Source of the DNA: Bacteroidales bacterium | GTDB lineage: Bacteria > Bacteroidota > Bacteroidia > Bacteroidales > UBA3663 | DNA length: 64,000 bases | Assembly (NCBI GenBank): GCA_017548545.1 | Contig: JAFYZW010000083.1 | Coordinates: forward strand, 109,875 to 173,874 | Direction: 5' to 3' | Part shown: piece after piece, positions 28,932 through 37,187 of the stretch | Layout of the letters: every line of letters begins with the position of its first letter | Numbering within the stretch: position 1 is the first letter of the stretch | Program-made: the position numbers and the translations under genes | Notes under the pieces: model-generated | The model's input: the letters and a program-made list of their open reading frames with translations, nothing else | Database searches by the model: none | What the model was told of the DNA's origin: nothing

Positions 28932-30356
28932 TTAATTCGAACCTCCACCTAATGCTATGTAGAGGGCTATCACGGCTTGTGCACCCTTATACATGTTCGA
29001 AGCCTCGCTGAGCTGGGCGTTAAGTAAGCTTTCCTGAGCGGTGAGCACTTCGAGGTAGTTGGCTTTGCCGTTGTCCATCAGCTCGTGTGTGCCGGTATAG
29101 GCATCGTAGAGCACCTGTACCTGACGGTGGTAATAGGCATGCTTCTCACGAGCTGCCTGACAGTCGGCCATAGCCTCGTTCACCTGGTTGCCTGCATCGA
29201 TAACGGTCTGCACGTATTTGCGTTGCAGGTCCTCCTTCGTCAAATTGGCAATCTTCAGGTTAGCTCTCAATTTGCCACGGGCGAAGATGGGTTGCGTGAG
29301 TTGTCCGACAGCGGTGAGGAGCAGTTTGCCTGGATTGATGACCGCGCTGCCTGCCGAGTTGGTCCAACCGCCCGTTCCAGTGAGCGTGATGCTGGGGAAG
29401 AAGGCAGAACGAGCTGCCTGTGTGTTGTAGAAGGCTTCCTCCAAAGCGTGGTTGGCCATGCGGATATCAGGTCGTAGTTCGAGCATTGAGGCGGGCACGC
29501 CAATCTTCAGGAACTGCGTATCGAACATACGCTGACCGGTTTCACCCTGTGCCTCTGGATGGTGCAAAGCCGAACTGCCCCATGTTTTGCGCTCGATGTG
29601 TTGTGGCGTGATGGCCAATAGGCGGCAGATGGCGTTTTCCACACTGCGTATGTTGCGGCGGGTATCGACGATTTGCGTCTTCACGTTCAGATACGACGAC
29701 TCCATCTGATTGACGGCGGTGGAGTATGACTTGCCGTTCTCCCACAGTATCTTCTGCGTTTCAAGAGAGGCGTTCCACAGGCTGTCGGTCAGGGTCAGGA
29801 TCGCTAATTGTCGGTCGAGCAACTGCAGCATATAGTACTGCTGGGCTGTAGTCGAGATGAGGTTGACACGTACCGCTTCCTCCCGCATCTGGGATTGTAG
29901 GAGTATTGCTTTTGAGGCTCGTCTTTTGTTAGTGAGGGAACCGAAGAGATCAACGTCCATCGAAAGCTGCATCGGTAGGTTGTAGGTCTGCGAAGCCGCA
30001 CCTTGATCGAAGCTCGCAATGGTACCCTGCGGTGCTAATGTGATTGACGGCAGATAAGCGAGGCGTGCAGCCATCAGCGATGCTTCGCTCTTTTCCACGG
30101 CCAGGCGTGCGGAGTTCAGGTCTGTGTTGTTGGCCAGGACTTGTTCGATGAGTTTCTGCAGCATCGGGTCGGTGAAGAACTCGCGCCACGACATCTGGGC
30201 CAGCGACATGTCGGCCTCAGCCTCAAGGACATCATCAGTTGTGCCAAAAGCATCGGCCGGCGTTTCGATGGTCTGATGATATGTATTATATATGCCGCAG
30301 CCCGTGAACAGGAGGCTCACGGCTGCAGCGGTGAAGATATAGCTTAGTTTTTTCAT
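28932..30356 (-). CDS. Outer-membrane efflux lipoprotein (TolC/OprM, NodT family)
   Basis: A 474-residue outer-membrane channel of a tripartite RND pump. Signal peptide and lipobox end at Cys20 (AVSLLFTGC). Two OEP repeats follow (about 60-250 and 275-465), with NNTDLNSARLAVEKSEASLM, the conserved MLELRPDIRMANHALEEA and AAFFPSITL-like SAFFPSITLTGTGGW. It is the last of three pump genes; its start lies 3 bp from the stop of the pump gene. Confidence 0.94.
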   Translation of the reverse strand: MKKLSYIFTAAAVSLLFTGCGIYNTYHQTIETPADAFGTTDDVLEAEADMSLAQMSWREFFTDPMLQKLIEQVLANNTDLNSARLAVEKSEASLMAARLAYLPSITLAPQGTIASFDQGAASQTYNLPMQLSMDVDLFGSLTNKRRASKAILLQSQMREEAVRVNLISTTAQQYYMLQLLDRQLAILTLTDSLWNASLETQKILWENGKSYSTAVNQMESSYLNVKTQIVDTRRNIRSVENAICRLLAITPQHIERKTWGSSALHHPEAQGETGQRMFDTQFLKIGVPASMLELRPDIRMANHALEEAFYNTQAARSAFFPSITLTGTGGWTNSAGSAVINPGKLLLTAVGQLTQPIFARGKLRANLKIANLTKEDLQRKYVQTVIDAGNQVNEAMADCQAAREKHAYYHRQVQVLYDAYTGTHELMDNGKANYLEVLTAQESLLNAQLSEASNMYKGAQAVIALYIALGGGSN

Positions 30357-30359
30357 GAC

Positions 30360-33300
30360 TTATTCCTCCTCATTATTTGTTGTAACCTTTCCTTGGAACC
30401 TTTCATGCAGGTTCTGGAACACGATGAAGAAGACGGGGACGACGAAGAGCAGGGCAAGGGTGCCTACCGACATACCGCCCACAACGCCAAGGGCGAGTGC
30501 ACGGTTACCATTTGCACCGGCACCACCCTCAATGATGAGAGGTATCATACCAGCAATCATCGTGAATACCGTCATCAATATAGGACGCAGACGCTCCTTG
30601 CAAGCCTCAAAGGCAGCATCGCTGATGCTCATGCCTTGCGCACGGCGCTCAGATGCGAACTCCGTAATCAGGATAGCGGTCTTGGAGAGCAGGCCGATGA
30701 GCATGATGACACCCGTCTGCAAGTATATGTTGTTGTCCATGCCTGGCAAGTGGAGTAGCGAGCCGAGATAGGCACAGACGAAGGCACCCATCAGTCCGAA
30801 AGGCACTGAGAGCAGCACGGCCCACGGCGTGAACCACGAGTTGTAGAGCGAGGCCAGGATAAGGTATATCAGCACCACACATATAATATATATAAGGGCA
30901 GTGGTGTTGCTTCCTGCAGCTTCCTCCACCTCGCGCGACATGTTGCTGTACTCGTAGGTTGCGGTGGAGGGCATCGTTTCCTTGAACACCTCGGCGATGG
31001 CCTGGTGGGCCTCGCCCTCGCTGCAGCCGTTGGCGGCGGTGATGTTACAGGTGATGCTCTGGAACAGGTTGAAGTGCTCGATGTTCGACGGTCCGACAAT
31101 CTCTTTCAGGGTGACGAACTCGGAGATAGGTGCCATCTTTCCACCCTTCACCTTGACGAAAATATTACGCAGCGATGATGGGTCGAGACGGGCATCAGGC
31201 GTGGCGCTGGCCATGATGCGATAGACCTTGCCAAACTGGTTGAAGTTGCCGATGTAGCTTCCGCCGCAGAAGGAGCCGAGCGTTGTTAGCACCGTCTTGG
31301 GCGACACACCGGCACGGTCGCACTGCGTGGCGTCGAGCTCAACGCGATACTTCGGGTAACGCTCCGAGTAGGACGACATCGCCATACCGATTTCCGGCCG
31401 TTCGGCCAGCTTAGTCAGGAAATACTGCGTCTTCTTGGCAAACTCCGAGAGGTCGCCGTCGGTCGGGTCCTCCACGACAAGGCTTACGCTGTTGCTCGTG
31501 CCGTAGCCAGGCACCTGAGGCAACTGGAAGGGCAGCACCTGTACGTTCTTGATATCCTTACAGGCGTAGTAGAAGCGGCCGATGACTAGGTCGATAAGAT
31601 GGTTCATGCCCGGACGGTCGTCCCAGTGTTTCAGGCGGACGACAAGGGTGGCGAAGTTGGAGCCGTTGCCCGAAGCCAGACCGTAACCGCACGATACGGC
31701 GAAACTCTCTAATTCGGGAATCTCCTTTACCTTCTCCTCCACCTGCTTCGTCAGTTCCTGCGTCTGCTGCAAAGTGTAACCCTCCGGGGCACGGATCTCG
31801 GCGAGGAAGACACCCTGATCCTCCTGTGGCACGAGGCCCGATGGCAGGTGCTTCATGAAGAATAACAACAGCACGGCGGCAATCACCAGCAGGCCCCACG
31901 AAAACACTGGGCGTCTGATGAACTTCTGCACGGCCTTCGAATACTTATTGTAGATGGCGTTGTAGCTTACATCGTATGCTTTCTTGGTGTAGTATGACAG
32001 CGACTTGCCCTCTTTCTTGCCGTCGGTCACCTTCAACATGATGGCGCAAAGGGCGGGGCAGAGCGTCAGGGCCGACACGCAGGAGAGTCCCACCGACGAG
32101 GCGATGGTGACACCGAACTGAGTGAAAAACGTGCCCGACGTGCCGCTCATGAACGTCACGGGAATAAAGACCGCCATGAATACCAGGGTACAAGAGATGA
32201 CGGCCACCGAGACGTCCGACATGGCCTGGCGTGTTGCCTCACGGGCATCCGACACCCCTTCCTCCATCTTCGCCATGACAGCCTCGACCACCACGATGGC
32301 ATCGTCCACCACCGTACCGATGGCCAGCACCAGTGCGAACAGCGTCAGGATGTTGAGCGAGAAGCCCGCCAGCATGACGATGGCAAACGTGCCAAGCAGC
32401 GACACGCAGATGGATATCGACGGGATGATCGTGGCCTTGAAGTTCTGCAGGAAGAAGAACACCACGAGGATGACGAGGATGATGGCGATGATGAGCGTCT
32501 CCACCACGTTGTGGATGGCGGCAAAGAGGAAGTCGTCGGAGGTTTGCATTGTCACAAACTCCAAACCGGCGGGCATCGTGGCTTTCATGTCGTCGCACAT
32601 CTTGTTGATGCGTGCGTTCACCTCCGTCGCGTTGGCTTCAGGAGCCTGGAACACCATGAGCAGAATGCCAGGCTTGCCGTTAATGTTCGAAAGGAAGCTG
32701 TAGCTCTGGGCGCCAATCTCCACCTCGGCCACATCGCTCAGGTGCAGCAGGTGGCCGCCGTCGGAGGTGCGCAGCACGATATCGTTGAACTCCTCGACAG
32801 ACTTAAGCGTACCCTTGTATTCCATAGAGTACTGGTATTTGTTCTCCGACAACTCGCCCAGTGAACCCGTGGCGGCCACGAAGCTTTGGCTGCTGATTGC
32901 TCCAAATACGTCGTTGGGTTCCAGACCATACTGCGCCATCACGTCAGGCTTCAGCCAGATGCGCAAGGCGTAGGTGTTGCCCAAGGCCATCACATCGCCA
33001 ACGCCGGTGATGCGCTGTAGGCGCGGCTTGATATTGATGTCAACGTAGTTCGAGATGAAGTCGTCATCGTACTTCCCGTCAGAGCTCCTCACGGCAAGGA
33101 TGCGGAGGATGTTGCTCTGCATCTTCATCACCTGGACACCCACCCTCGTTACATCGGCGGGCAGCAGTGCCTGCGCTTTGCTCACGCGGTTCTGTACGTT
33201 CACCGCCGCCATGTCGGGGTCGGTGCCCTGCTTGAAATAGACGCTGATGCTCACGTTGCCCGATGCGGAGGCTTTCGAGGTTATGTAGGTCATGCCGGGC

Positions 33301-33518
33301 ACGCCGTTGATGCTCTCCTCGAGCGGTTGGATCACCGACTTCATGATGGTGTTCGGGTCGGCACCCGTGTAGGTTGTTGTCACCATCACCTGCGGAGGAG
33401 CGATGCTGGGGTATTGCTCGATAGACAGTGTGTTCATCGAGATGTAACCCACCAGCGCAATTACTATCGAGATGGCGCATGCCATCACGTACCTGTTAAT
33501 GAAAATATTATTCTTCAT
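30360..33518 (-). CDS. RND efflux pump inner-membrane transporter (HAE1/AcrB type)
   Basis: A 1052-residue proton-driven multidrug transporter with twelve membrane helices in two halves and two large periplasmic loops. It starts MKNNIFINRYVMACAISIVI; the SIEQYPSIAPPQV loop, NIKPRLQRITGVGDV, and the proton-relay Asp pair in LVLAIGTVVDDAIVVVEAV are clear, with the second-half GLLSKTAILITEFASE. Length and motifs match AcrB/MexB. It is flanked by its adaptor and its outer-membrane channel with 3-bp gaps on both sides. The substrate cannot be read from the sequence. Confidence 0.96.
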   Translation of the reverse strand: MKNNIFINRYVMACAISIVIALVGYISMNTLSIEQYPSIAPPQVMVTTTYTGADPNTIMKSVIQPLEESINGVPGMTYITSKASASGNVSISVYFKQGTDPDMAAVNVQNRVSKAQALLPADVTRVGVQVMKMQSNILRILAVRSSDGKYDDDFISNYVDINIKPRLQRITGVGDVMALGNTYALRIWLKPDVMAQYGLEPNDVFGAISSQSFVAATGSLGELSENKYQYSMEYKGTLKSVEEFNDIVLRTSDGGHLLHLSDVAEVEIGAQSYSFLSNINGKPGILLMVFQAPEANATEVNARINKMCDDMKATMPAGLEFVTMQTSDDFLFAAIHNVVETLIIAIILVILVVFFFLQNFKATIIPSISICVSLLGTFAIVMLAGFSLNILTLFALVLAIGTVVDDAIVVVEAVMAKMEEGVSDAREATRQAMSDVSVAVISCTLVFMAVFIPVTFMSGTSGTFFTQFGVTIASSVGLSCVSALTLCPALCAIMLKVTDGKKEGKSLSYYTKKAYDVSYNAIYNKYSKAVQKFIRRPVFSWGLLVIAAVLLLFFMKHLPSGLVPQEDQGVFLAEIRAPEGYTLQQTQELTKQVEEKVKEIPELESFAVSCGYGLASGNGSNFATLVVRLKHWDDRPGMNHLIDLVIGRFYYACKDIKNVQVLPFQLPQVPGYGTSNSVSLVVEDPTDGDLSEFAKKTQYFLTKLAERPEIGMAMSSYSERYPKYRVELDATQCDRAGVSPKTVLTTLGSFCGGSYIGNFNQFGKVYRIMASATPDARLDPSSLRNIFVKVKGGKMAPISEFVTLKEIVGPSNIEHFNLFQSITCNITAANGCSEGEAHQAIAEVFKETMPSTATYEYSNMSREVEEAAGSNTTALIYIICVVLIYLILASLYNSWFTPWAVLLSVPFGLMGAFVCAYLGSLLHLPGMDNNIYLQTGVIMLIGLLSKTAILITEFASERRAQGMSISDAAFEACKERLRPILMTVFTMIAGMIPLIIEGGAGANGNRALALGVVGGMSVGTLALLFVVPVFFIVFQNLHERFQGKVTTNNEEE

Positions 33519-33521
33519 AGC

Positions 33522-34652
33522 CTACTTCTCGTTTTTCGGGGCATCGGGGAAGATTACTTGCTGTCCCTCTTGTACGTTATTGGCTCCGATGGTCACGATC
33601 TTGTCGCCCACGTTGAGGCCACTGGTTACGATGAAGTCCTGACCGTTGCCGACATCCTGTGTCGTCACAGTGACTGCGGTGGCGGTATTGTCGGGCTGTA
33701 CTTTATATACCAGCGATCTGTCCTGGAGGCGCACCACAGCTACCTGTGGGATCACCATCACATCCTTTCGTTGGAACGGCAGAACGACAGTGCCCTGAAT
33801 GCCCGAGAAAAGGTGCCCATCAGGATTAGGGAACGATGCCTTTGCGCCCAGTGAACCTGTGGCAACATCTACTACGCCTGTCAAGCTGGTGATGCGGCCC
33901 TTATGTGGATACTCCGTTCCGCTCTTCATTACAAATGTTACATCGGGAAGGGCAGCTATATGCTTTGCCTTATCGTTTTGTGTCAAGCCAGACTGCACTT
34001 GTGCCTCGATAATTGCCTCAGTAACCGAGAACTCGGCATCCATTGTCGTGTTGCCACTCAGCACGGTGAGGTATGTGGCGGGTGATACCTGGTCGCCGGT
34101 ACGCACGGTAATCTCACCGATTACGCCAGTTACTGGAGCTGTAATGGTGCAGAAGCCGAGGTTTACACGAGCACGGCTCACCGATGCCTTCGCCTGACTC
34201 ACCGAGGCCTGTGCCTGCAGGTAGTTGTTTTGTGAGTTATCAAGCATATAGCGGCTCACGATGTTCTTCTCGAAGAGGTTCTTGTTCGACTCATATTCTA
34301 GCTTGGCGCTGTTCTCCTTGGCAAGCGCAGCCTGCAGGTTAGCCTCAGCTGCCTCCAGTTCCAGTCGTGCGTTGCGGGAGTCGATGACGAAGAGTGTTGT
34401 CCCCTTTTTCACTTGCTGTCCCTCACTGACGCAGATATTCATCAGCTGACCGCTCACCTGAGGAGTGATGGTAACATCGGACTGTCCTTTCAATCTGGCA
34501 CTGAATTTGATTGGCACCTCAATGTCGGACTTGTTCACTGTCATCGTCTCAAACGACGAAGGAATCTCCTTGGGCATGTCAATCGAGCACGAGGTCAGAC
34601 CACCAACCAACGAGCTGAGCATCAAGGCCCATGTCATACATTTGTTTTTCAT
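33522..34652 (-). CDS. RND efflux periplasmic adaptor (membrane fusion protein)
   Basis: A 376-residue lipoprotein adaptor that links pump and outer-membrane channel. The lipobox ends at Cys22 (SLVGGLTSC). A lipoyl/barrel-sandwich half (VTITPQVSGQLMNICVSEGQ with VKKGTTLFVID), a coiled-coil hairpin (about 100-165), a second lipoyl half (ITAPVTGVIGEITVRTGDQV) and a beta-barrel with IPQVAVVRLQDRSLVY follow. ATG 34652 (MKNKCMTWALM) is chosen for the signal peptide. It is the first gene of the operon. No regulator gene is adjacent. Confidence 0.95.
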   Translation of the reverse strand: MKNKCMTWALMLSSLVGGLTSCSIDMPKEIPSSFETMTVNKSDIEVPIKFSARLKGQSDVTITPQVSGQLMNICVSEGQQVKKGTTLFVIDSRNARLELEAAEANLQAALAKENSAKLEYESNKNLFEKNIVSRYMLDNSQNNYLQAQASVSQAKASVSRARVNLGFCTITAPVTGVIGEITVRTGDQVSPATYLTVLSGNTTMDAEFSVTEAIIEAQVQSGLTQNDKAKHIAALPDVTFVMKSGTEYPHKGRITSLTGVVDVATGSLGAKASFPNPDGHLFSGIQGTVVLPFQRKDVMVIPQVAVVRLQDRSLVYKVQPDNTATAVTVTTQDVGNGQDFIVTSGLNVGDKIVTIGANNVQEGQQVIFPDAPKNEK

Positions 34653-34843
34653 TTTCTTTTTATTGTTTAAATTGGTTTTGCTTGTATTTATCGTGCAAAT
34701 TATGTAAAAAAAAATGATTTTTGCAAGAAAAATGCACAAATTCTTGAAAATGACCTATAAAAAAGTCCCGTAGACAGGCATTTCCTCTCATTTTTTTAAA
34801 TTATAGTTATCACGTTTTGTATTTTTTGATGAAACAAAACGGA

Positions 34844-34881
34844 AATGCCCCGAAGGCCTTGGATCGGCTCTTCGGGGCATT
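34844..34881 (-). terminator. Terminator after trxB, copied from or shared with the trpA end
   Basis: An 11-bp stem AATGCCCCGAA/TTCGGGGCATT (34844-34854 with 34871-34881), plus inner pairs, lies 22 bp after the trxB stop. The 38-nt core matches trpA 27826-27863 at 34 of 38 bases, on the opposite strand relative to trxB. Confidence 0.7.
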
Positions 34882-34902
34882 AAAGAAAATAGTGGTGATG
34901 AA

Positions 34903-35871
34903 TCACTTGCTCAGATAGCGTTCAGCATCGATGGCGGCATGACAGCCGCTGCCGGCAGCGGAGATGGCCTGGCGATAGATGGGGTCGGCCACATCGCCTG
35001 CGGCGAAGACACCAGGGATATTGGTTGCGGTGTAGGGATGGTTCACCTTGATGTAGCCCTGTGCATCGACCTCCACACCAGGATGACGTGTGCCGTCGGC
35101 ATCGGTGCGGGGCAGGAAGACATCGGTGTTGGGGTGATGTCCGATGGCGAGGAAGAAGCCATCGATGGGGAGGTCGTAGAACGTCTCATGGTCGGTGCCC
35201 TTGCCCTTGACGAGGTGAGCGCCCTCGACGCCGTCTTCACCATAGAGGCCCACGGTCTGTGTCTCCCAAAGGATCTCGATGTTTTCACGTTCCTTCACCT
35301 TCTGCTGCATGGCCTCGCTGGCACGAAGCACGTTGCGACGTACGATGAGATAAACCTTTCGTGCAAGGTTCGAGAGGTAATGTGCCTCTTCGCAGGCAGT
35401 ATCGCCACCGCCTACCACCGCCACCACTTTCTTGCGATAGAAGAAGCCGTCGCACGTGGCACAGGCCGACACGCCCATACCGGCGTATTTCTCTTCGTCG
35501 GCCAGTCCGAGGTACTTGGCCGAAGCACCTGTCGCGATGATGATGGTCTGGGCATCGAATTCGGTGCCATCGTCGATATGTACATGATGGGGCTTGCTGC
35601 CGTCTTCGCAGAAATCCACCTTATTGACGATGCCGAAACGGATGTCGGCACCCAGACGCTCGGCCTGGCGACGCATATCTTCCATCATCTCCGGACCCGT
35701 GGTCCCTTCAGGATAGCCTGGGAAGTTATCGACTTCGGTGGTCTGTGTGAGTTGTCCACCACTGATGGGGCCTTCGTACAAGACTGGTTCAAGGCCGGAA
35801 CGTGAAGCGTAGATGGCTGCAGTATAACCTGCTGGACCGCTTCCGATAATCAAGCATTTGATCATATTCAT
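34903..35871 (-). CDS. trxB: Thioredoxin reductase
   Basis: A 322-residue flavoenzyme that passes electrons from NADPH to thioredoxin. It has the FAD-binding GSGPAGYTAAIYASRSGLEP, the redox-active ACATCDG, the NADPH-binding VVGGGDTACEEAHYLSNLA and the C-terminal FAAGDVADPIYRQAISAAGS. The start at 35871 (MNMIKCLIIGSGPAG) overlaps the upstream stop as ATGA; ATG 35865 is possible. It is the last gene of a dsbD-cyuA-trxB cluster. Confidence 0.96.
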   Translation of the reverse strand: MNMIKCLIIGSGPAGYTAAIYASRSGLEPVLYEGPISGGQLTQTTEVDNFPGYPEGTTGPEMMEDMRRQAERLGADIRFGIVNKVDFCEDGSKPHHVHIDDGTEFDAQTIIIATGASAKYLGLADEEKYAGMGVSACATCDGFFYRKKVVAVVGGGDTACEEAHYLSNLARKVYLIVRRNVLRASEAMQQKVKERENIEILWETQTVGLYGEDGVEGAHLVKGKGTDHETFYDLPIDGFFLAIGHHPNTDVFLPRTDADGTRHPGVEVDAQGYIKVNHPYTATNIPGVFAAGDVADPIYRQAISAAGSGCHAAIDAERYLSK

Positions 35872-37178
35872 GAAAGTTTTTTGTTGGTCATAATGTCGAG
35901 AACCATCTCGTCGGTCTCGTTCATGCCTTCAGCACCGATGCGGGTGAGGTTGTGGATGCAACGATCTACATCATCCTCGATGATGCCTTCGACATTGGTT
36001 ACATAGCGGTTCTGGATGGCCAGCATGGCGCTGAGTACGGCAGTCGATACACCCGACGAAACCTTCAAAGCACACGACGGCTTGGCACCATCACAGACCA
36101 TACCGGCTAGGTTGGCAATCATGTTCTTGACCGAATAGGCTACCTGGTCGTACGAACCGCCCATAAGGTAAGTGATGCCGCAGCTCGAGCCTGTGGCAGC
36201 CACTACGCAGCCGCAGAGGGCCGACAGCTTGCCGAGGCTCTGCTTGATGTAGATAGCCGTAAGGTGGCTCAAGATAAGTGCCCGCGTAATCTCCTCTTCG
36301 GTATTGTGGTTCTCTTGACCAAATACGACGACGGGCAAGGTGGCAGCAATGCCCTGGTTGCCGCTACCCGAATTGCTCATCACGGGAATCATGGCACCTG
36401 CCATACGCGCATCACAGGCCGAGGAGGTCTCGGAAAGGATGTGGCTGAAGATTGACTCTCCCATGATGCCACGTCCCAGTGGACGGCTCAGCGTCTTGCC
36501 AAGTTCGTGGCCATAGTTGCCCTTGAGGGCTTGGCGTGCGGCATTCACGTTAAGGCGACGTGCCTCGTTGATGAAGTAGAGTTCCTCAAGGGGTGAGGTA
36601 GTGGCAAACTCATAAACCTTGCGGAGCGTGAGTGCCACCTCACCGACCTCGTCTTCGAGAACATGAGCACGGGGAGTGTTGAGCAGGATGTTCTCCTTGC
36701 CCTTGACGGTCTTCGAAACAAAGACAAAATGGTTGTGATCATGTTCGATGACTGCTCTTGCCTTGTCGCCGTTTTCTGCCACGCAGACTGTTTCGATATA
36801 CAGCTTGTCAGGGCAGTTGTCCTTCTTGAGTCCGATGTTGATGCGTTTCTCATCTATGAAGCGTTGTCCTTCGGACACGGCTTCGGGCGTGACATCACGT
36901 AATACTTCGAGCCCATATTCACTCCGTCCGATCAATGCACCCAGGGCGATGGCGATGGGCAGGCCTATCATTCCCGTGCCGGGGATGCCGACGCCCATGG
37001 CATTCTTCAGGATATTGCTGCTCATCAGCACGTCAATTTGCACAGGGCGTTGCCCCAGTGTCTCGGCGGCCTTGGCTACGCAAAGCGAGACGGCCATGGG
37101 CTCGGTGCAGCCGATGGCGGGCACCACTTCGCTGTTGATGAGGGCGATGATCCTTTGGCGTTCTTCTTTCTCTAACAT
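35868..37178 (-). CDS. L-cysteine desulfidase / UPF0597 family (CyuA-like)
   Basis: A 436-residue protein of the serine dehydratase alpha-chain-like UPF0597 family; characterised members such as CyuA/YhaM break L-cysteine into pyruvate, ammonia and sulfide. It begins with VVPAIGCTEPMAVSLCVAKA and has the conserved Cys-rich C-terminal region ALCGCVVAATGSSCGITYLM and MVCDGAKPSCALKV, which fits an iron-sulfur cluster. It sits between dsbD and trxB, overlapping trxB by 4 bp. A role in cysteine and sulfide balance is inferred from the family and context. Confidence 0.9.
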   Translation of the reverse strand: MLEKEERQRIIALINSEVVPAIGCTEPMAVSLCVAKAAETLGQRPVQIDVLMSSNILKNAMGVGIPGTGMIGLPIAIALGALIGRSEYGLEVLRDVTPEAVSEGQRFIDEKRINIGLKKDNCPDKLYIETVCVAENGDKARAVIEHDHNHFVFVSKTVKGKENILLNTPRAHVLEDEVGEVALTLRKVYEFATTSPLEELYFINEARRLNVNAARQALKGNYGHELGKTLSRPLGRGIMGESIFSHILSETSSACDARMAGAMIPVMSNSGSGNQGIAATLPVVVFGQENHNTEEEITRALILSHLTAIYIKQSLGKLSALCGCVVAATGSSCGITYLMGGSYDQVAYSVKNMIANLAGMVCDGAKPSCALKVSSGVSTAVLSAMLAIQNRYVTNVEGIIEDDVDRCIHNLTRIGAEGMNETDEMVLDIMTNKKLS

Positions 37179-37187
37179 ATAGGTCGT

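Noticed and set aside
34939..35805. Antisense frame over trxB
   Set aside because: Shadow of thioredoxin reductase codons with no independent support.
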